Origin: Candidatus Symbiobacter mobilis CR
GTDB lineage: Bacteria > Pseudomonadota > Gammaproteobacteria > Burkholderiales > Burkholderiaceae_C
Direction: 5' to 3'
Assembly: GCF_000477435.1 (NCBI RefSeq)
Contig: NC_022576.1
Coordinates: 1,178,001 to 1,242,000, forward strand
Length of the DNA stretch: 64,000 bases
A program made the position numbers and the translations under genes. Under the pieces are notes generated by a model. The model was given only the letters and a program-made list of their open reading frames with translations. It had not been told where the DNA came from and ran no database searches. Below are positions 52,036-62,896 of this stretch, piece after piece. Numbering within the stretch: the stretch's first letter is position 1; each line of letters starts with the position of its first letter.

Positions 52036-52977
52036 TTACCGCAGCGACGCGGTGTACGCGCTCTTCGTGACGGCCTGCCCGGTCAGCAGCACCCAGTCTT
52101 CTTCCTGGTCGGAAAGCGTCAGCGTGCAAAACGGCGCATACGCCGCGTGCAACATCTCCACCTGCGATGCCAACACTCCCGCCAACACCAACCAACCCTC
52201 GGAACCCAGCAAGGCTTGCAGCCGCCCCGCCAGTGCGACAAGGGGAGTCGCGAGGATGTTCGCCAGCACCACGTCGTAGACGCCATGCGCTACATCCGGC
52301 AAGCCGCAATTCAGCGCGATACCGTTTGCGCTGGCGTTGGCGCGGGTGGCATCCAACGCAGCGGGGTCGATATCGACGGCGCAGACTTCGCCAGCACCCC
52401 ACAGCCCTGCGGCCATGCCCAGGATGCCGGAACCACAGCCGTAATCGAGCACGCGACGCCCCCGGACACGATCCTGCCAATTCGCAATCCAACGCAGACA
52501 CATGCGCGTGCTGGGGTGGGTTCCCGATCCAAAAGCCAAGCCAGGGTCGAGCCGCAATACGGTACGCGCCGAAGCAGGCGGTTCATGCCAGCTCGGAACG
52601 ATCCAAAACCCCGGGGTGATAGGAACCGGCGCGAACTGGGACTGCGTCCATCGCACCCAATCGACATCCGGAACGGGTTCGATGCCCACGATGTCGACTC
52701 CATCGGGCATTCCGCCTTCTCGTGGCTGCCTTGCATTACCCAAGTGATGCAGTCCTTGCAGGGCGCGCTCGGCTTCTTCCCTGTCGACGAACAGCGCCCC
52801 GATGCGGGAACGCTGCCACGCCTGCTCCGCCATGCCCGGCTCGCCGAAGACGGCTTGCTCGTCGAGCGTATCGGCGTCTGCATCTTCGACGCTGGTGCTC
52901 GACGCACCATGCTCTTCCAAGACCGAGCACACCTCCTCGACGAATGCGGCGGGACAAATCAAACGCAACTCGACCAC
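52036..52977 (-). CDS. prmA: Ribosomal protein L11 methyltransferase PrmA
   Basis: 313 residues from a GTG. The N-terminal substrate-recognition domain (about 1-95) joins the SAM domain. Motif I is L-D-Y-G-C-G-S-G-I-L-G, preceded by D-P-G-L-A-F-G-S-G-T-H-P-S-T, with the catalytic-loop A-N-I-L. It trimethylates L11. AAGG lies just upstream. It sits between accC (154 bases before) and the DUF3426 gene. Confidence 0.94.
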   Translation of the reverse strand: MVELRLICPAAFVEEVCSVLEEHGASSTSVEDADADTLDEQAVFGEPGMAEQAWQRSRIGALFVDREEAERALQGLHHLGNARQPREGGMPDGVDIVGIEPVPDVDWVRWTQSQFAPVPITPGFWIVPSWHEPPASARTVLRLDPGLAFGSGTHPSTRMCLRWIANWQDRVRGRRVLDYGCGSGILGMAAGLWGAGEVCAVDIDPAALDATRANASANGIALNCGLPDVAHGVYDVVLANILATPLVALAGRLQALLGSEGWLVLAGVLASQVEMLHAAYAPFCTLTLSDQEEDWVLLTGQAVTKSAYTASLR

Positions 52978-53131
52978 GTCAGCCTTTGCGCAAAGTACCC
53001 ATCAGCCACGGAAACTGCTACGAGGCCCGTAAGACATCGCGCAACGCCTGCCGCAATACCCGCCGCAACGACGGATGCAGAGCACTTGCTGCGCTTGTCC
53101 GCTCGCGCCCGGTATCGCAAAACGCTGTTCA

Positions 53132-54484
<1,353 letters not shown>

Positions 54485-54499
54485 GCGCAAGACCCCAGA

Positions 54500-54955
54500 T
54501 CAATCGATGACGAACAGCGGCTGCCCGTACTCCACGGGTTGCCCGTTTTCCACCAAGACGCTGCGGATCGTCCCGGCATAGTCGGCGTCGATCTCATTGA
54601 GGATCTTCATCGCCTCGATGATGCACAGGGTATCCCCCTCTTTCACTGCCACGCCTACCTCGACGATGGGCTTGCCTCCGGGGGAAGCAGAGCGGTAGAA
54701 CGTGCCAACCATCGGCGACTTGACGACGTGGCCCGTCTCCGGTTGCACCACCGGGGGCACCGGAGCATCGACAGCCAGCGTGGACACAGAAGGCATGGCT
54801 ACAGTGATCGGCGCCGACACCGCTGCATGAGAAACGCCCCCCGCTCCCGAACCTTTGACAATGCGCACGCTCCCTTCGGCCTCGGTAATTTCCAGTTCCG
54901 AAACATTGGACTCCGATACAAGGTCGATCAAAGTCTTGAGTTTTCTCAGATCCAT
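54500..54955 (-). CDS. accB: Acetyl-CoA carboxylase biotin carboxyl carrier protein
   Basis: 151 residues. The N-terminal interaction segment ([12 protein letters not shown]) is followed by a flexible Pro/Ala/Val linker. The biotinyl domain has Lys117 in E-A-M-K-I-L-N; the usual form is E-A-M-K-L-M-N, so two residues after the biotin Lys differ. GGGAG precedes the ATG. Together with accC it supplies half of the carboxylase; accA and accD are not here. Confidence 0.96.
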   Translation of the reverse strand: MDLRKLKTLIDLVSESNVSELEITEAEGSVRIVKGSGAGGVSHAAVSAPITVAMPSVSTLAVDAPVPPVVQPETGHVVKSPMVGTFYRSASPGGKPIVEVGVAVKEGDTLCIIEAMKILNEIDADYAGTIRSVLVENGQPVEYGQPLFVID

Positions 54956-55277
54956 GCGTACTCCCGGGGAATATGGTTTTTCACCATGGAAAATGAATCA
55001 AAATACATGATCTTGTATTCATCTTCCATCAAAACTGCTCTATGCCGTCCCCTACGCCACAGGGAAAGGCCCAACGAATTCAGGGCATTGTAGGCGGGGC
55101 ACTGCCACCCACCACAAAATCGTCCGCCACGAAAGGTAGGGGATCCACGTCGCACAACGGCATACCTTCGGCCGCAATGCGGCGGGTATATGTGGCGGGC
55201 ATACCGCAGGCATATGGCGGGCAATTCGCAATCTTTAGTCTTGTTCTGCGAACCCCACAGGCTTTTAGAATCTCTTT
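54956..55277. promoter_or_regulatory. 322-base divergent region between accB and mpl
   Basis: It contains an AT-rich stretch near accB with a short inverted repeat AATACA-TGATCT-TGTATT (about 55002-55019). A 27-codon ORF on the minus strand (55029-54946) overlaps the accB start. On the mpl side, TAGAAT (55266-55271) ends six bases before the mpl ATG, with no Shine-Dalgarno sequence. The middle is GC-rich with no recognised feature. Confidence 0.4.
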
Positions 55278-56690
55278 ATGCATCTACATATCCTCGGAAT
55301 CTGCGGCACTTTCATGGCTGGGCTAGCGGCCTTGGCCAAGGAAGCAGGGCACCGTGTCACAGGCTGTGACCAAAACGTATATCCCCCGATGAGCGACCAG
55401 TTGCGTTCGTTGGGGATCCCCGTCACCCAGGGTTTCGGCGCCGAACAGCTCGACCTGCATCCAGACGTGTACATCGTCGGCAATGTCGTCAGCCGCGCCC
55501 GCCGCCCGGACGGTGGTTCGCGCTACCCGCTGATGGAAGCGATCCTGGATGCCGGTCTGGCCTTCACCAGCGGGCCCCAATGGCTGCATGACCATGTTTT
55601 GCAAGGCAGGCATGTCGTTGCCGTGGCAGGCACCAACGGCAAAACGACGACCACGGCAATGGTCGTCGCGATCCTGGAACATGCAGGCATGCGCCCGGGG
55701 TTTCTCATCGGTGGCGTTCCCCGGCAGTTTGGTGTCTCCGCCCGGCTGGGCGCAGGCCCGTTCGTCATCGAAGCCGACGAATACGACACCGCGTTCTTTG
55801 ACAAGCGCAGCAAATTCCTGCACTACCGGCCCAGAACGCTCGTGCTCAACAACCTGGAGTTCGACCATGCCGACATCTTCGATGACCTCTCGGACATCGA
55901 ACGCCAGTTCCATCACCTGATCCGGACGATCCCCGGCATCGGCTCGCATGGAAGTGGCAGGATCCTCGTCAATGCCACGCAAGAGAGCTTGCAGCGGGTG
56001 CTGGCGATGGGCTGCTGGAGCGAGGTACGCAGCTTCGGAACCCCGACGAGCGACTATGCCGCAGAAGGCGATGCCAGGGATTTCGCCGTTCTCGTTCGCG
56101 GTACCGCCAAAGGCCGCGTGCAATGGGATCTGTCCGGCTTGCACAACCAGCACAACGCGCTCGCGGCCATTGCAGCTTGCGAGCATTTGTGGGTGGCAGC
56201 CAGTGTGGCGTCGCAGGCGTTGTCCCAATTCCAGGGGGTGCTACGACGCATGGAAGTGCGCGGTGCCGTTGGCCCAGCAGATACGCCAATCACCGTGTAC
56301 GACGACTTTGCCCACCACCCCACAGCGATTCGCACCACGCTCGACGGGCTGCGCGCTACGCTCCAAGAAGGGGAACGCATCCTAGCGGTTTTCGAGCCCC
56401 GATCCAACACGATGAAGTTGGGGTCGATGAAAGACAAGCTGCCCTGGAGCCTGGAGCCTTGCGATGCCGCCTTTTGCCTGGCTTCCGGGCTGGAATGGGA
56501 TGCGGCGACAGTGCTGTCGCCCTTGGGAAACCGCGTCACGGTCTGTGCGGAAGCGGCTTCCTTGGTCGACGCGGTATGTAAAGCTGCCAAGCCAGGGGAT
56601 CACATCGTTTGCATGAGCAACGGCAGCTTCGACGGTATCCATGATCGATTGCTGGATCGCTTGCATCAGCAATACCCCAGCGTTTCCTGA
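55278..56690 (+). CDS. mpl: UDP-N-acetylmuramate:tripeptide ligase Mpl
   Basis: 470 residues. Mpl recycles murein tripeptide by joining it to UDP-MurNAc. The Mur-ligase N-domain begins H-I-L-G-I-C-G-T-F-M-A-G. The ATP loop is A-G-T-N-G-K-T-T-T, and the central H-N-Q-H-N-A and late E-P-R-S-N-T-M-K motifs are present. The start is likely leaderless (TAGAAT ends six bases upstream). Confidence 0.95.
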   Translation: MHLHILGICGTFMAGLAALAKEAGHRVTGCDQNVYPPMSDQLRSLGIPVTQGFGAEQLDLHPDVYIVGNVVSRARRPDGGSRYPLMEAILDAGLAFTSGPQWLHDHVLQGRHVVAVAGTNGKTTTTAMVVAILEHAGMRPGFLIGGVPRQFGVSARLGAGPFVIEADEYDTAFFDKRSKFLHYRPRTLVLNNLEFDHADIFDDLSDIERQFHHLIRTIPGIGSHGSGRILVNATQESLQRVLAMGCWSEVRSFGTPTSDYAAEGDARDFAVLVRGTAKGRVQWDLSGLHNQHNALAAIAACEHLWVAASVASQALSQFQGVLRRMEVRGAVGPADTPITVYDDFAHHPTAIRTTLDGLRATLQEGERILAVFEPRSNTMKLGSMKDKLPWSLEPCDAAFCLASGLEWDAATVLSPLGNRVTVCAEAASLVDAVCKAAKPGDHIVCMSNGSFDGIHDRLLDRLHQQYPSVS

Positions 56691-56816
56691 AGCGCTACGA
56701 CTTGCCCCACACTGAGCCTTGCTGGGGATCGAGCGACAAGCCGATACATTCAGCGACACGGTAGGTACGCCCTTGCAACGGGGGCCATGGATGATTCCCG
56801 CACCCATCGAGATGCC

Positions 56817-57128
56817 ATGCACTTCCTAATCCTTATCGTCTGGGTAGCGTACACGGCGTGTGCCGGGGCGCAGTCTCTCCCCACCGGGGGGGGGAATGCG
56901 ATACCAGCCCACCCGAACGATTTTGCTACACATAGCGTTGCAGCGCGGCTCAGTGCCGCACTGCCCGCCGCGTCCAAGCAAGACGTGCGCACCAGGGACG
57001 ATTCGGACGATGCGCAGCGGTGGCTTCCCTACGGATCCGGGTACGAAACCCGGATGCGCTCGGGAAGCGGATCGCACCAAGGTGCAGGGCGTGGAGGTGG
57101 GAGAGGCGGCTCCGGCCGCGGACGGTAA
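56817..57128 (+). CDS. Small exported Gly/Arg-rich protein, unknown
   Basis: 103 residues. A signal peptide (V-A-Y-T-A-C-A-G-A-Q) is followed by a polar region and a C-terminal Gly/Arg/Ser-rich tail. I do not recognise a family. An ATG 30 bases earlier is in frame. It is followed after 24 bases by another small exported protein, so the two may share an operon. Confidence 0.5.
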   Translation: MHFLILIVWVAYTACAGAQSLPTGGGNAIPAHPNDFATHSVAARLSAALPAASKQDVRTRDDSDDAQRWLPYGSGYETRMRSGSGSHQGAGRGGGRGGSGRGR

Positions 57129-57152
57129 TCTTCAACTTTCAAGGAAATCATC

Positions 57153-57446
57153 ATGACAACCACCACGCAAAACAGCATGTATCGCACTTTGGCCATCCTC
57201 GCCACTTCCCTCGCCGTCGTTGGCGCCGTCCATGCAGCAGGCCCGAACGGCAAGGGCCGCGCCATGGGCGCTGGAACCGGCACCAGTGGCACCGCCACCC
57301 AAACCCGTTCCCAGATGCATACCCCCGGCACAGGATTGGGCACTGCTACGGGTAGCGCTGTATCGCGTGGCGCCCAGCGTGGTATCCACACGCCTGGAAC
57401 GGGCCTGACGCAATCGACGACCGCGACGACATCGACCGCGCAGTAA
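57153..57446 (+). CDS. Small exported Thr/Gly-rich protein, unknown
   Basis: 97 residues. A signal peptide ends V-H-A-A, and the mature part is low-complexity. It contains two copies of H-T-P-G-T-G-L (about residues 56 and 80). AAGGAA precedes the ATG. No known domain is visible. It is flanked by two other exported proteins in the same direction. Confidence 0.55.
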   Translation: MTTTTQNSMYRTLAILATSLAVVGAVHAAGPNGKGRAMGAGTGTSGTATQTRSQMHTPGTGLGTATGSAVSRGAQRGIHTPGTGLTQSTTATTSTAQ

Positions 57447-57511
57447 TCCTGCCCAGTCCGATCAGGCAGTGCCTGGTCGGACTGGGGAATCCTTCCATCC
57501 AGGAGACCGCC

Positions 57512-58135
57512 ATGCGTCACGCCCTGCTTGCCCTTGCGCTCTGCACTGGCTGCGCCGCAGCCCAGGAAACCGGCGTCGTGTTGTCCTCGACGCCCATCAT
57601 CGAAACCATCACCGTATCCCGGGAAGTCTGCACGACGACCGAAGAATGGGTGGCCCGACCCAAAACCGGCGCTGGCGCCGCAGCAGGCGCCGTGCTGGGC
57701 GGGGTGCTCGCCCATGCAACGGCCCGAGGCCGCGACCGCGCAACGACGACCATGCTCGGTGTCATGGGCGGCGCCGTGCTGGGTGACCAACTCGAACGCA
57801 CGACGACGGAGCCACGCAGTGTGCAGCGCTGCGTCCTACAACCGGAGCTAGAGCAACGAATCGTTGGCTACGAGGTGGTGTACCGCTATGCAGGCAGACG
57901 CCACACTGCCCGACTGCCCCAGGCGCCGGGAGCCACGATTGCCCTCACCGTTAGCCCGACAGCAACGCTCGCACCGACACCCAGGCCTGCGCGTACCACC
58001 GACGCCACAACAACGACCGTCATCGTCCAAGCGCCGCCCCGCCCTAGCCGTATGTATAGAGAGCCATACACGCCATGGCGTGCGCACTATTCCCGTCCAG
58101 CCCCTCGGGAAATGCAGTACGAGCGCTGGCGATAA
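57512..58135 (+). CDS. Glycine-zipper 2TM-domain exported protein
   Basis: 207 residues. A signal peptide is followed by a Cys-containing beta segment. A glycine-zipper hairpin follows (about 50-92, [14 protein letters not shown], then G-V-M-G-G-A-V-L-G). A basic R-C ... Y-E-V-V-Y-R-Y strand region and a Thr/Pro-rich tail end the protein. The layout matches surface-antigen-like glycine-zipper proteins of Comamonadaceae. AGGAG precedes the ATG. The tal gene starts within ten bases of its end. Confidence 0.75.
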   Translation: MRHALLALALCTGCAAAQETGVVLSSTPIIETITVSREVCTTTEEWVARPKTGAGAAAGAVLGGVLAHATARGRDRATTTMLGVMGGAVLGDQLERTTTEPRSVQRCVLQPELEQRIVGYEVVYRYAGRRHTARLPQAPGATIALTVSPTATLAPTPRPARTTDATTTTVIVQAPPRPSRMYREPYTPWRAHYSRPAPREMQYERWR

Positions 58136-58136
58136 T
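58131..58136 (+). promoter_or_regulatory. Putative -10 box for leaderless tal mRNA
   Basis: GATAAT overlaps the stop codon of the preceding gene and ends six bases before the tal ATG. There is no Shine-Dalgarno sequence and no clear -35 box. Confidence 0.3.
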
Positions 58137-58142
58137 AGTTTT

Positions 58143-59090
58143 ATGAACCAACTCGACGCCCTCAAACAGTACACCACCGTGGTCGCCGACACCGGCGACT
58201 TCCGGCAAATCGAAACCTACAAGCCGACGGATGCCACGACCAATCCGTCGCTGATTCTGCGGGCTGTTCGCAAGCCCGAGTACCGGGCACTGCTCACCGA
58301 AACGGCGGCCCGATACCGTGGGGGAGCCGTGGACGAAATCGTCGACCGCTTATTGGTCCGTTTTGGCTGCGAGATTTTGTCGATCGTCCCTGGCAGGGTA
58401 TCCACCGAAGTCGATGCCCGCCTCAGTTTCGACGTCACTGCCACGGTGGCGCGTGCGGAACGCCTCATCGAGATGTATGAGGCCCAAGGCATCCATGCCA
58501 ACCGGGTGCTCATCAAGGTCGCTGCAACGTGGGAGGGCATCGCCGCTGCCGGGCAGCTCGAACGCAAGGGCATCCACACGAACCTGACCCTGCTGTTTTC
58601 CTTCTGCCAAGCCGTAGCCTGCGCCCAAGCCCGGGTGCGGCTAATTTCCCCTTTCGTAGGCCGCATCTACGACTGGTACAAAAAAGCCGCAGGCCCCAAC
58701 TGGGTTGAAGCCGACAACGCCGACGCCAACGACCCCGGCGTGCGCTCCGTTTCCACCATCTTCCATTACTACAAGAAATTTGGCATCGCCACCCAGATCA
58801 TGGGAGCGAGTTTCCGCAACACGGGGCAAATCGCCGCGCTGGCAGGCTGTGATTTGCTGACCATCAGCCCGGAGCTGCTCGCCGAACTCGCCGCGAGCGA
58901 AGCGCCCTTGGGACGTGCGCTTGACCCCCAGCAAGCCAAAGGGATGGACATTGAGCACATGCACTACGACGAAGCAGCGTTCCGCTTTGCCCTGAACCAG
59001 GATGCCATGGCGACTGACAAGCTCGCCGAAGGCATTCGCGCTTTTTGCGCCGATGCCGAAAGCCTTGATCAGCTTTTGCTATCGGCTTGA
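58143..59090 (+). CDS. tal: Transaldolase
   Basis: 315 residues, the TalB-type length. It moves a dihydroxyacetone unit between sugar phosphates in the pentose phosphate pathway. The Schiff-base Lys is K125 in [11 protein letters not shown]. The signature T-N-P-S-L-I and the P-F-V-G-R-I-Y-D-W phosphate-binding stretch are present. pgi follows, so the two sugar-phosphate enzymes are neighbours but separated by a terminator. Confidence 0.96.
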   Translation: MNQLDALKQYTTVVADTGDFRQIETYKPTDATTNPSLILRAVRKPEYRALLTETAARYRGGAVDEIVDRLLVRFGCEILSIVPGRVSTEVDARLSFDVTATVARAERLIEMYEAQGIHANRVLIKVAATWEGIAAAGQLERKGIHTNLTLLFSFCQAVACAQARVRLISPFVGRIYDWYKKAAGPNWVEADNADANDPGVRSVSTIFHYYKKFGIATQIMGASFRNTGQIAALAGCDLLTISPELLAELAASEAPLGRALDPQQAKGMDIEHMHYDEAAFRFALNQDAMATDKLAEGIRAFCADAESLDQLLLSA

Positions 59091-59151
59091 CCCTTTTTCT
59101 CCCCTACCCTGCCCTAGGCTCTGCGTCTACGTCTAGGGCACAGGACACCAA

Positions 59152-59179
59152 CGCGCGGCACCTGCCGCGCGCTTTTTTT
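59152..59179 (+). terminator. Rho-independent terminator between tal and pgi
   Basis: An 8-bp perfect stem, CGCGCGGC (59152-59159) with GCCGCGCG (59164-59171), has a four-base loop and is followed by seven T within two bases. It is a strong canonical terminator for tal. Confidence 0.9.
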
Positions 59180-59202
59180 GTCGAAACACTTGGAGGAACC
59201 GT

Positions 59203-60756
59203 ATGAACCAGACCCGTTGCGACCGTACCCCCGCCTGGATCGCCTTGCAAAACCACTATGCCGATGCGGGCCAAGGCTTTGATCTGCGCACGGCTTTTGC
59301 GCAGCAGCCCGACCGGCCCCAGCGCTTCGCCATCGAAGCGCCGCACGTCTTTGCCGACCTCTCCAAGAACTGGATCGATGAAGCTGCCTCTGCCCTGCTG
59401 CTCGACCTGGCCAGCCAAAGCGGGCTACCCCGGCACCGGGATGCCATGTTCGGCGGGGAAGCCATCAACCACACCGAACAACGCGCCGTGATGCACTGGT
59501 TGTTGCGCAGCCCCGCCAACGCCCCCGTCAATACCGGTTTCGTCGCCGACATGCTGCGGGAAGTCCACACCACGCTCGATGCCATGCTTGCGTATGCAGA
59601 GCGTGTCCGCGCCGATGCCACGATCACCGACGTAGTGAATATCGGGATTGGTGGCTCCGACCTCGGCCCGCAAATGGCCACGCTGGCGCTCGACGAATAC
59701 GTCACCCCCACGAAGCGCTTCCATTTCGTCTCCAACGTCGATGGGCACGAACTGGCTGCCGTGCTGCGTCGCATTCGCCCCGACAACACGCTGTTCCTGA
59801 TCGCCAGCAAGACTTTTACAACGATCGAGACAATGACCAACGCCCGGTCTGCCAAGGCCTGGTTCGAGGCGCAGGGCGGCAAAGACGTAGGACGGCATTT
59901 CGCCGCGCTCACAACCAACGTCGCCGCCGCGCGGGACTTCGGCATCGACACCACCTTCGGGTTCTGGGACTGGGTGGGAGGGCGCTATTCGGTCTGGTCG
60001 GCCATTGGGCTGCCACTCGCCATCGCCGTCGGTGCAGCGAACTTCCGCGCCTTCCTGGCCGGCGCGCACGACATGGACGAGCATTTCCGCACTGCCCCCC
60101 TCGCTCGCAACCTGCCCGTGCAATTGGGCTTGCTCGACATCTGGTACCGCAACTTCCATGGCCTGTGCAGCCGCTGCATCGCCCCGTACCACAGCGCACT
60201 GCGGCGCTACCCCGCCTACTTGCAGCAACTGGAAATGGAAAGCAACGGCAAGCGGGTCGATAGCGATGGCGCCGCGCTGCCTTTCGCGACCTCGCCCGTG
60301 CTGTGGGGGGAACCGGGAACCAATGGCCAACATGCCTACTTTCAGATGCTGCACCAGGGCACCGATGTCGTTCCGGTCGAATTCGTCGCAGTCAAAAAAC
60401 CGCAGCATGACTTGCCTGGTCACCATACCCTGCTGCTCTCCAATGTAGTAGCACAGGCCCAGGCGTTGATGCAGGGCAAGGCAGATCCCGGCGGTCACCG
60501 CCACTTCGTCGGCAACCGCCCCAGCACGCTACTGATGCTGGAAGAACTGACCCCCGCCAGCCTGGGGGCGCTGCTTGCCTTGCAGGAGCACCGCGTTTTC
60601 GTCAGCGGCAGCCTGTGGGGGATCAACAGCTTCGACCAATGGGGGGTGGAATTGGGCAAAGTGCTAGCCAAGGACATCGAAGCCCGCTTGGTCAGCGGCG
60701 ATGTAGTCGGGCTGGACGGTTCCACGGCTGCGCTGGTGCAACGCCTGCGTTCGTGA
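59203..60756 (+). CDS. pgi: Glucose-6-phosphate isomerase
   Basis: 517 residues. It interconverts glucose-6-phosphate and fructose-6-phosphate. The substrate loop I-G-I-G-G-S-D-L-G-P and the S-K-T-F-T-T-I-E-T segment are intact. The family signature G-G-R-Y-S-V-W-S is present near 265. GGAGG lies six bases before the ATG. It is somewhat shorter than the E. coli enzyme (549). Confidence 0.96.
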   Translation: MNQTRCDRTPAWIALQNHYADAGQGFDLRTAFAQQPDRPQRFAIEAPHVFADLSKNWIDEAASALLLDLASQSGLPRHRDAMFGGEAINHTEQRAVMHWLLRSPANAPVNTGFVADMLREVHTTLDAMLAYAERVRADATITDVVNIGIGGSDLGPQMATLALDEYVTPTKRFHFVSNVDGHELAAVLRRIRPDNTLFLIASKTFTTIETMTNARSAKAWFEAQGGKDVGRHFAALTTNVAAARDFGIDTTFGFWDWVGGRYSVWSAIGLPLAIAVGAANFRAFLAGAHDMDEHFRTAPLARNLPVQLGLLDIWYRNFHGLCSRCIAPYHSALRRYPAYLQQLEMESNGKRVDSDGAALPFATSPVLWGEPGTNGQHAYFQMLHQGTDVVPVEFVAVKKPQHDLPGHHTLLLSNVVAQAQALMQGKADPGGHRHFVGNRPSTLLMLEELTPASLGALLALQEHRVFVSGSLWGINSFDQWGVELGKVLAKDIEARLVSGDVVGLDGSTAALVQRLRS

Positions 60757-60790
60757 ATCGCCTGCGCTTGTGACCCCCCCGGTGGCGCAC

Positions 60791-61441
60791 ATGACCCCCT
60801 GCAATCTCGTTCTCGACTTCGGCTCCGTCCTGTTCGCCTGGGATCGCGTCGGGCTGGTTCGCGAAGCCTTTGCCGATCTGCCCGACGACCGCGCAGCGGA
60901 TGTGGCGCGCAGTCTGTTCGACCACCAAGACTGGCTGGATTTCGACCGGGGCGTGCTCGACGCTGACGGCGTGGCTCGGCGTGCGGTGGAACGCCTCGGC
61001 GTTACGCCCACTGCGGTGCTGTGGTTGATCGAACGCATCGGCGAGACGCTAACCCCCATCCCCGGGACGCTGGCCCTGTTCGAGCACTGGTGCGCACGGC
61101 GCGATGCAGGTGGCTGCGAGCGCGTGTACTACCTCTCGAACATGTCCACCGTCCATGCCGATGCGCTGCGGCGGCGTTTTCCCTTTTTGCAGCGCTTCGA
61201 CGGGGGTGTCTTTTCGAGCGCGGAGCATTGCATCAAGCCTGACCCTGCCATCTACCTGCTACTGCAAGACCGGTACGCACTGGCTCCTGCCGATACCGTC
61301 TTCGTCGATGACGTACAAGCCAACGTCGATGCCGCCCGCGCACTGGGCTGGCACGCCATCCATTTCACGTCGGCGGCGCAGACGCAGCGCATCCTTGAAG
61401 AAGAATACGGATGCGCTTTGGACGTGCCACGATGCGCTTGA
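60791..61441 (+). CDS. HAD-superfamily phosphatase (YihX-like)
   Basis: 216 residues. Motif I is L-D-F-G-S-V-L-F, with a Gly in place of the second Asp, as in the YihX subgroup that removes phosphate from alpha-glucose-1-phosphate. Motif II is Y-L-S-N-M-S, the motif III Lys is in I-K-P-D-P-A-I-Y, and motif IV is F-V-D-D. It lies 34 bases after pgi, which suggests a role in sugar-phosphate balance; this is inference. A GTG at 60770 is an alternative start. Confidence 0.82.
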   Translation: MTPCNLVLDFGSVLFAWDRVGLVREAFADLPDDRAADVARSLFDHQDWLDFDRGVLDADGVARRAVERLGVTPTAVLWLIERIGETLTPIPGTLALFEHWCARRDAGGCERVYYLSNMSTVHADALRRRFPFLQRFDGGVFSSAEHCIKPDPAIYLLLQDRYALAPADTVFVDDVQANVDAARALGWHAIHFTSAAQTQRILEEEYGCALDVPRCA

Positions 61442-61502
61442 GGCGCGTACCTCCACATTCCTGGCAACGTCCCTGCTGCGTAACGCTTGATCAGCGGCAC
61501 CC

Positions 61503-62453
61503 ATGCCAGACATCCCTTATCTGGCGCTGACCGGGCCGACGGCATCCGGCAAAACCGCCGCCGCGCTCGCCATCGCCCGGCAGCATCCCGTAGAAATCGT
61601 CAGCGTCGATTCCGCGCAGGTCTACCGGGGCATGGACATCGGCACGGCCAAGCCCACTGCTGAAGAACGCGCGCTCGTCGTCCACCATCTGCTCGACATC
61701 CGCGACCCCACCGATCCATACAGCGCGGCGGAATTCGTTGCAGACGCCCGTCGCCTCATCGCGGATATCCGCCAACGCAACAAGCTGCCGTTGCTCGTCG
61801 GCGGAACGATGCTGTACCTCAAGGCACTGCGTGACGGGCTGGACGACATCCCCAGCGCCGACCCCGCCCTGCGAACCCGCATCCAAGCGCAAGCAGCCGA
61901 TTTGGGCTGGCCCGCCCTGCACGCAGAGCTTGCCCGCGTGGACCCAGTGACTGCGGCGCGGCTTGCTCCCAACGATTCACAGCGCATCGGCAGAGCGTTG
62001 GAGGTCTACCAAGCCAGCGGACGGCCCCTGTCGTCCTTCCACGGCCAATCCAAACAGGATGCGCAACCCTTGCCGGGGATGGTGCTCGTATCGCTGGAAC
62101 CGCGCAACCGCGAATGGCTGCACCACCGCATTGCGCAGCGTTTCGACCAGATGCTTGCTGGTGGACTGCTCGAAGAAGTCCAGGCACTGCGCTCATGCAG
62201 TGGCATACACGCCGACCTGCCCGCCATGCGCTGCGTAGGCTACCGCCAGGCATGGCAAGCGCTGGATGGCGCAATACCGATGGCAGCACTACGAGACCAG
62301 GGCATCCACGCCACCCGCCAGCTTGCCAAGCGGCAACTCACCTGGCTGCGATCCTGGCCTGATCGCCACGTCGTTGCCTGCGATGCAGACGATGGCGGCG
62401 ATGCCGTGGAACGAGTTTGTGCGTTGGCTGGCAGGTTTTTGGGGGAACGATGA
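61503..62453 (+). CDS. miaA: tRNA dimethylallyltransferase MiaA
   Basis: 316 residues. It adds a dimethylallyl group to A37 of tRNAs reading UNN codons. The P-loop G-P-T-A-S-G-K-T lies at residues 11-18. [18 protein letters not shown] and the [10 protein letters not shown] stretch are typical. No Shine-Dalgarno sequence is evident before the ATG. Confidence 0.96.
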   Translation: MPDIPYLALTGPTASGKTAAALAIARQHPVEIVSVDSAQVYRGMDIGTAKPTAEERALVVHHLLDIRDPTDPYSAAEFVADARRLIADIRQRNKLPLLVGGTMLYLKALRDGLDDIPSADPALRTRIQAQAADLGWPALHAELARVDPVTAARLAPNDSQRIGRALEVYQASGRPLSSFHGQSKQDAQPLPGMVLVSLEPRNREWLHHRIAQRFDQMLAGGLLEEVQALRSCSGIHADLPAMRCVGYRQAWQALDGAIPMAALRDQGIHATRQLAKRQLTWLRSWPDRHVVACDADDGGDAVERVCALAGRFLGER

Positions 62454-62500
62454 CCGCGATGCCGAAGGTAATCTCTTCGTAAAAACTTGGCAAGAGCGTA

Positions 62501-62731
62501 TTAGCTGTGATTTTGACGATCCCTGCCTTCTCGGACAGCATGAATGATGTCTTCACGGCTCCAATGCAATTGGACGCCTTGGACATCAAGAGGAGAGCAG
62601 CTTTCTTTTTCAGGCGATAGCAAGAAAGACCTTCCATCCCTGCGCGTAATACGGACGGCCCCCTCTAATTTGGCAATATCGAGAACGGAAGCGAATTTCT
62701 GACGGGCTTCTGACAATGTATAAAACTTCAT
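62501..62731 (-). CDS. Phd/YefM-family antitoxin, no toxin partner downstream
   Basis: 76 residues. The N-terminal DNA-binding domain begins M-K-F-Y-T-L-S-E-A-R-Q-K-F-A-S-V-L, with R-I-T-R-R-D-G-R-S-F-L-L, the Phd fold pattern. The C-terminal part contains S-P-L-D-V-Q-G and ends V-R-E-G-R. The ATG at 62731 has AGAGG upstream. Only 47 bases remain before the convergent miaA end, so no RelE/Doc toxin gene follows. In-frame upstream codons encode a possible PIN fragment. Confidence 0.75.
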   Translation of the reverse strand: MKFYTLSEARQKFASVLDIAKLEGAVRITRRDGRSFLLSPEKESCSPLDVQGVQLHWSREDIIHAVREGRDRQNHS

Positions 62732-62866
62732 GGACTCAACCTCTAGAATTTGAATCGCAAGATCGCTAGCTATTTTATTGAGTGGCTCATCAATGGAAAG
62801 CAAAGGCGATTTATATTGCAAAGCGCAAACCAATAAATCCATGATGTAAAGAAAAGTTTTTCGTTG
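62732..62866 (-). pseudogene. Possible C-terminal remnant of a PIN-domain (VapC-like) toxin fused in frame to the antitoxin
   Basis: 45 in-frame codons before the antitoxin ATG read D-L-L-V-C-A-L-Q-Y-K-S-P-L-L-S-I-D, then an Ala/Ile/Leu helix and I-Q-I-L-E-V-E. This resembles the last acidic strand-helix of PIN domains (D-x-L-x-x-A-L ... L-x-S-x-D). An in-frame TGA at 62867-62869 closes it upstream, and the rest of a PIN domain is missing. The match is short, so it may be coincidence. Confidence 0.35.
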
Positions 62867-62896
62867 TCAGACCATTTTCCAGGACTTCTGGAGAAT

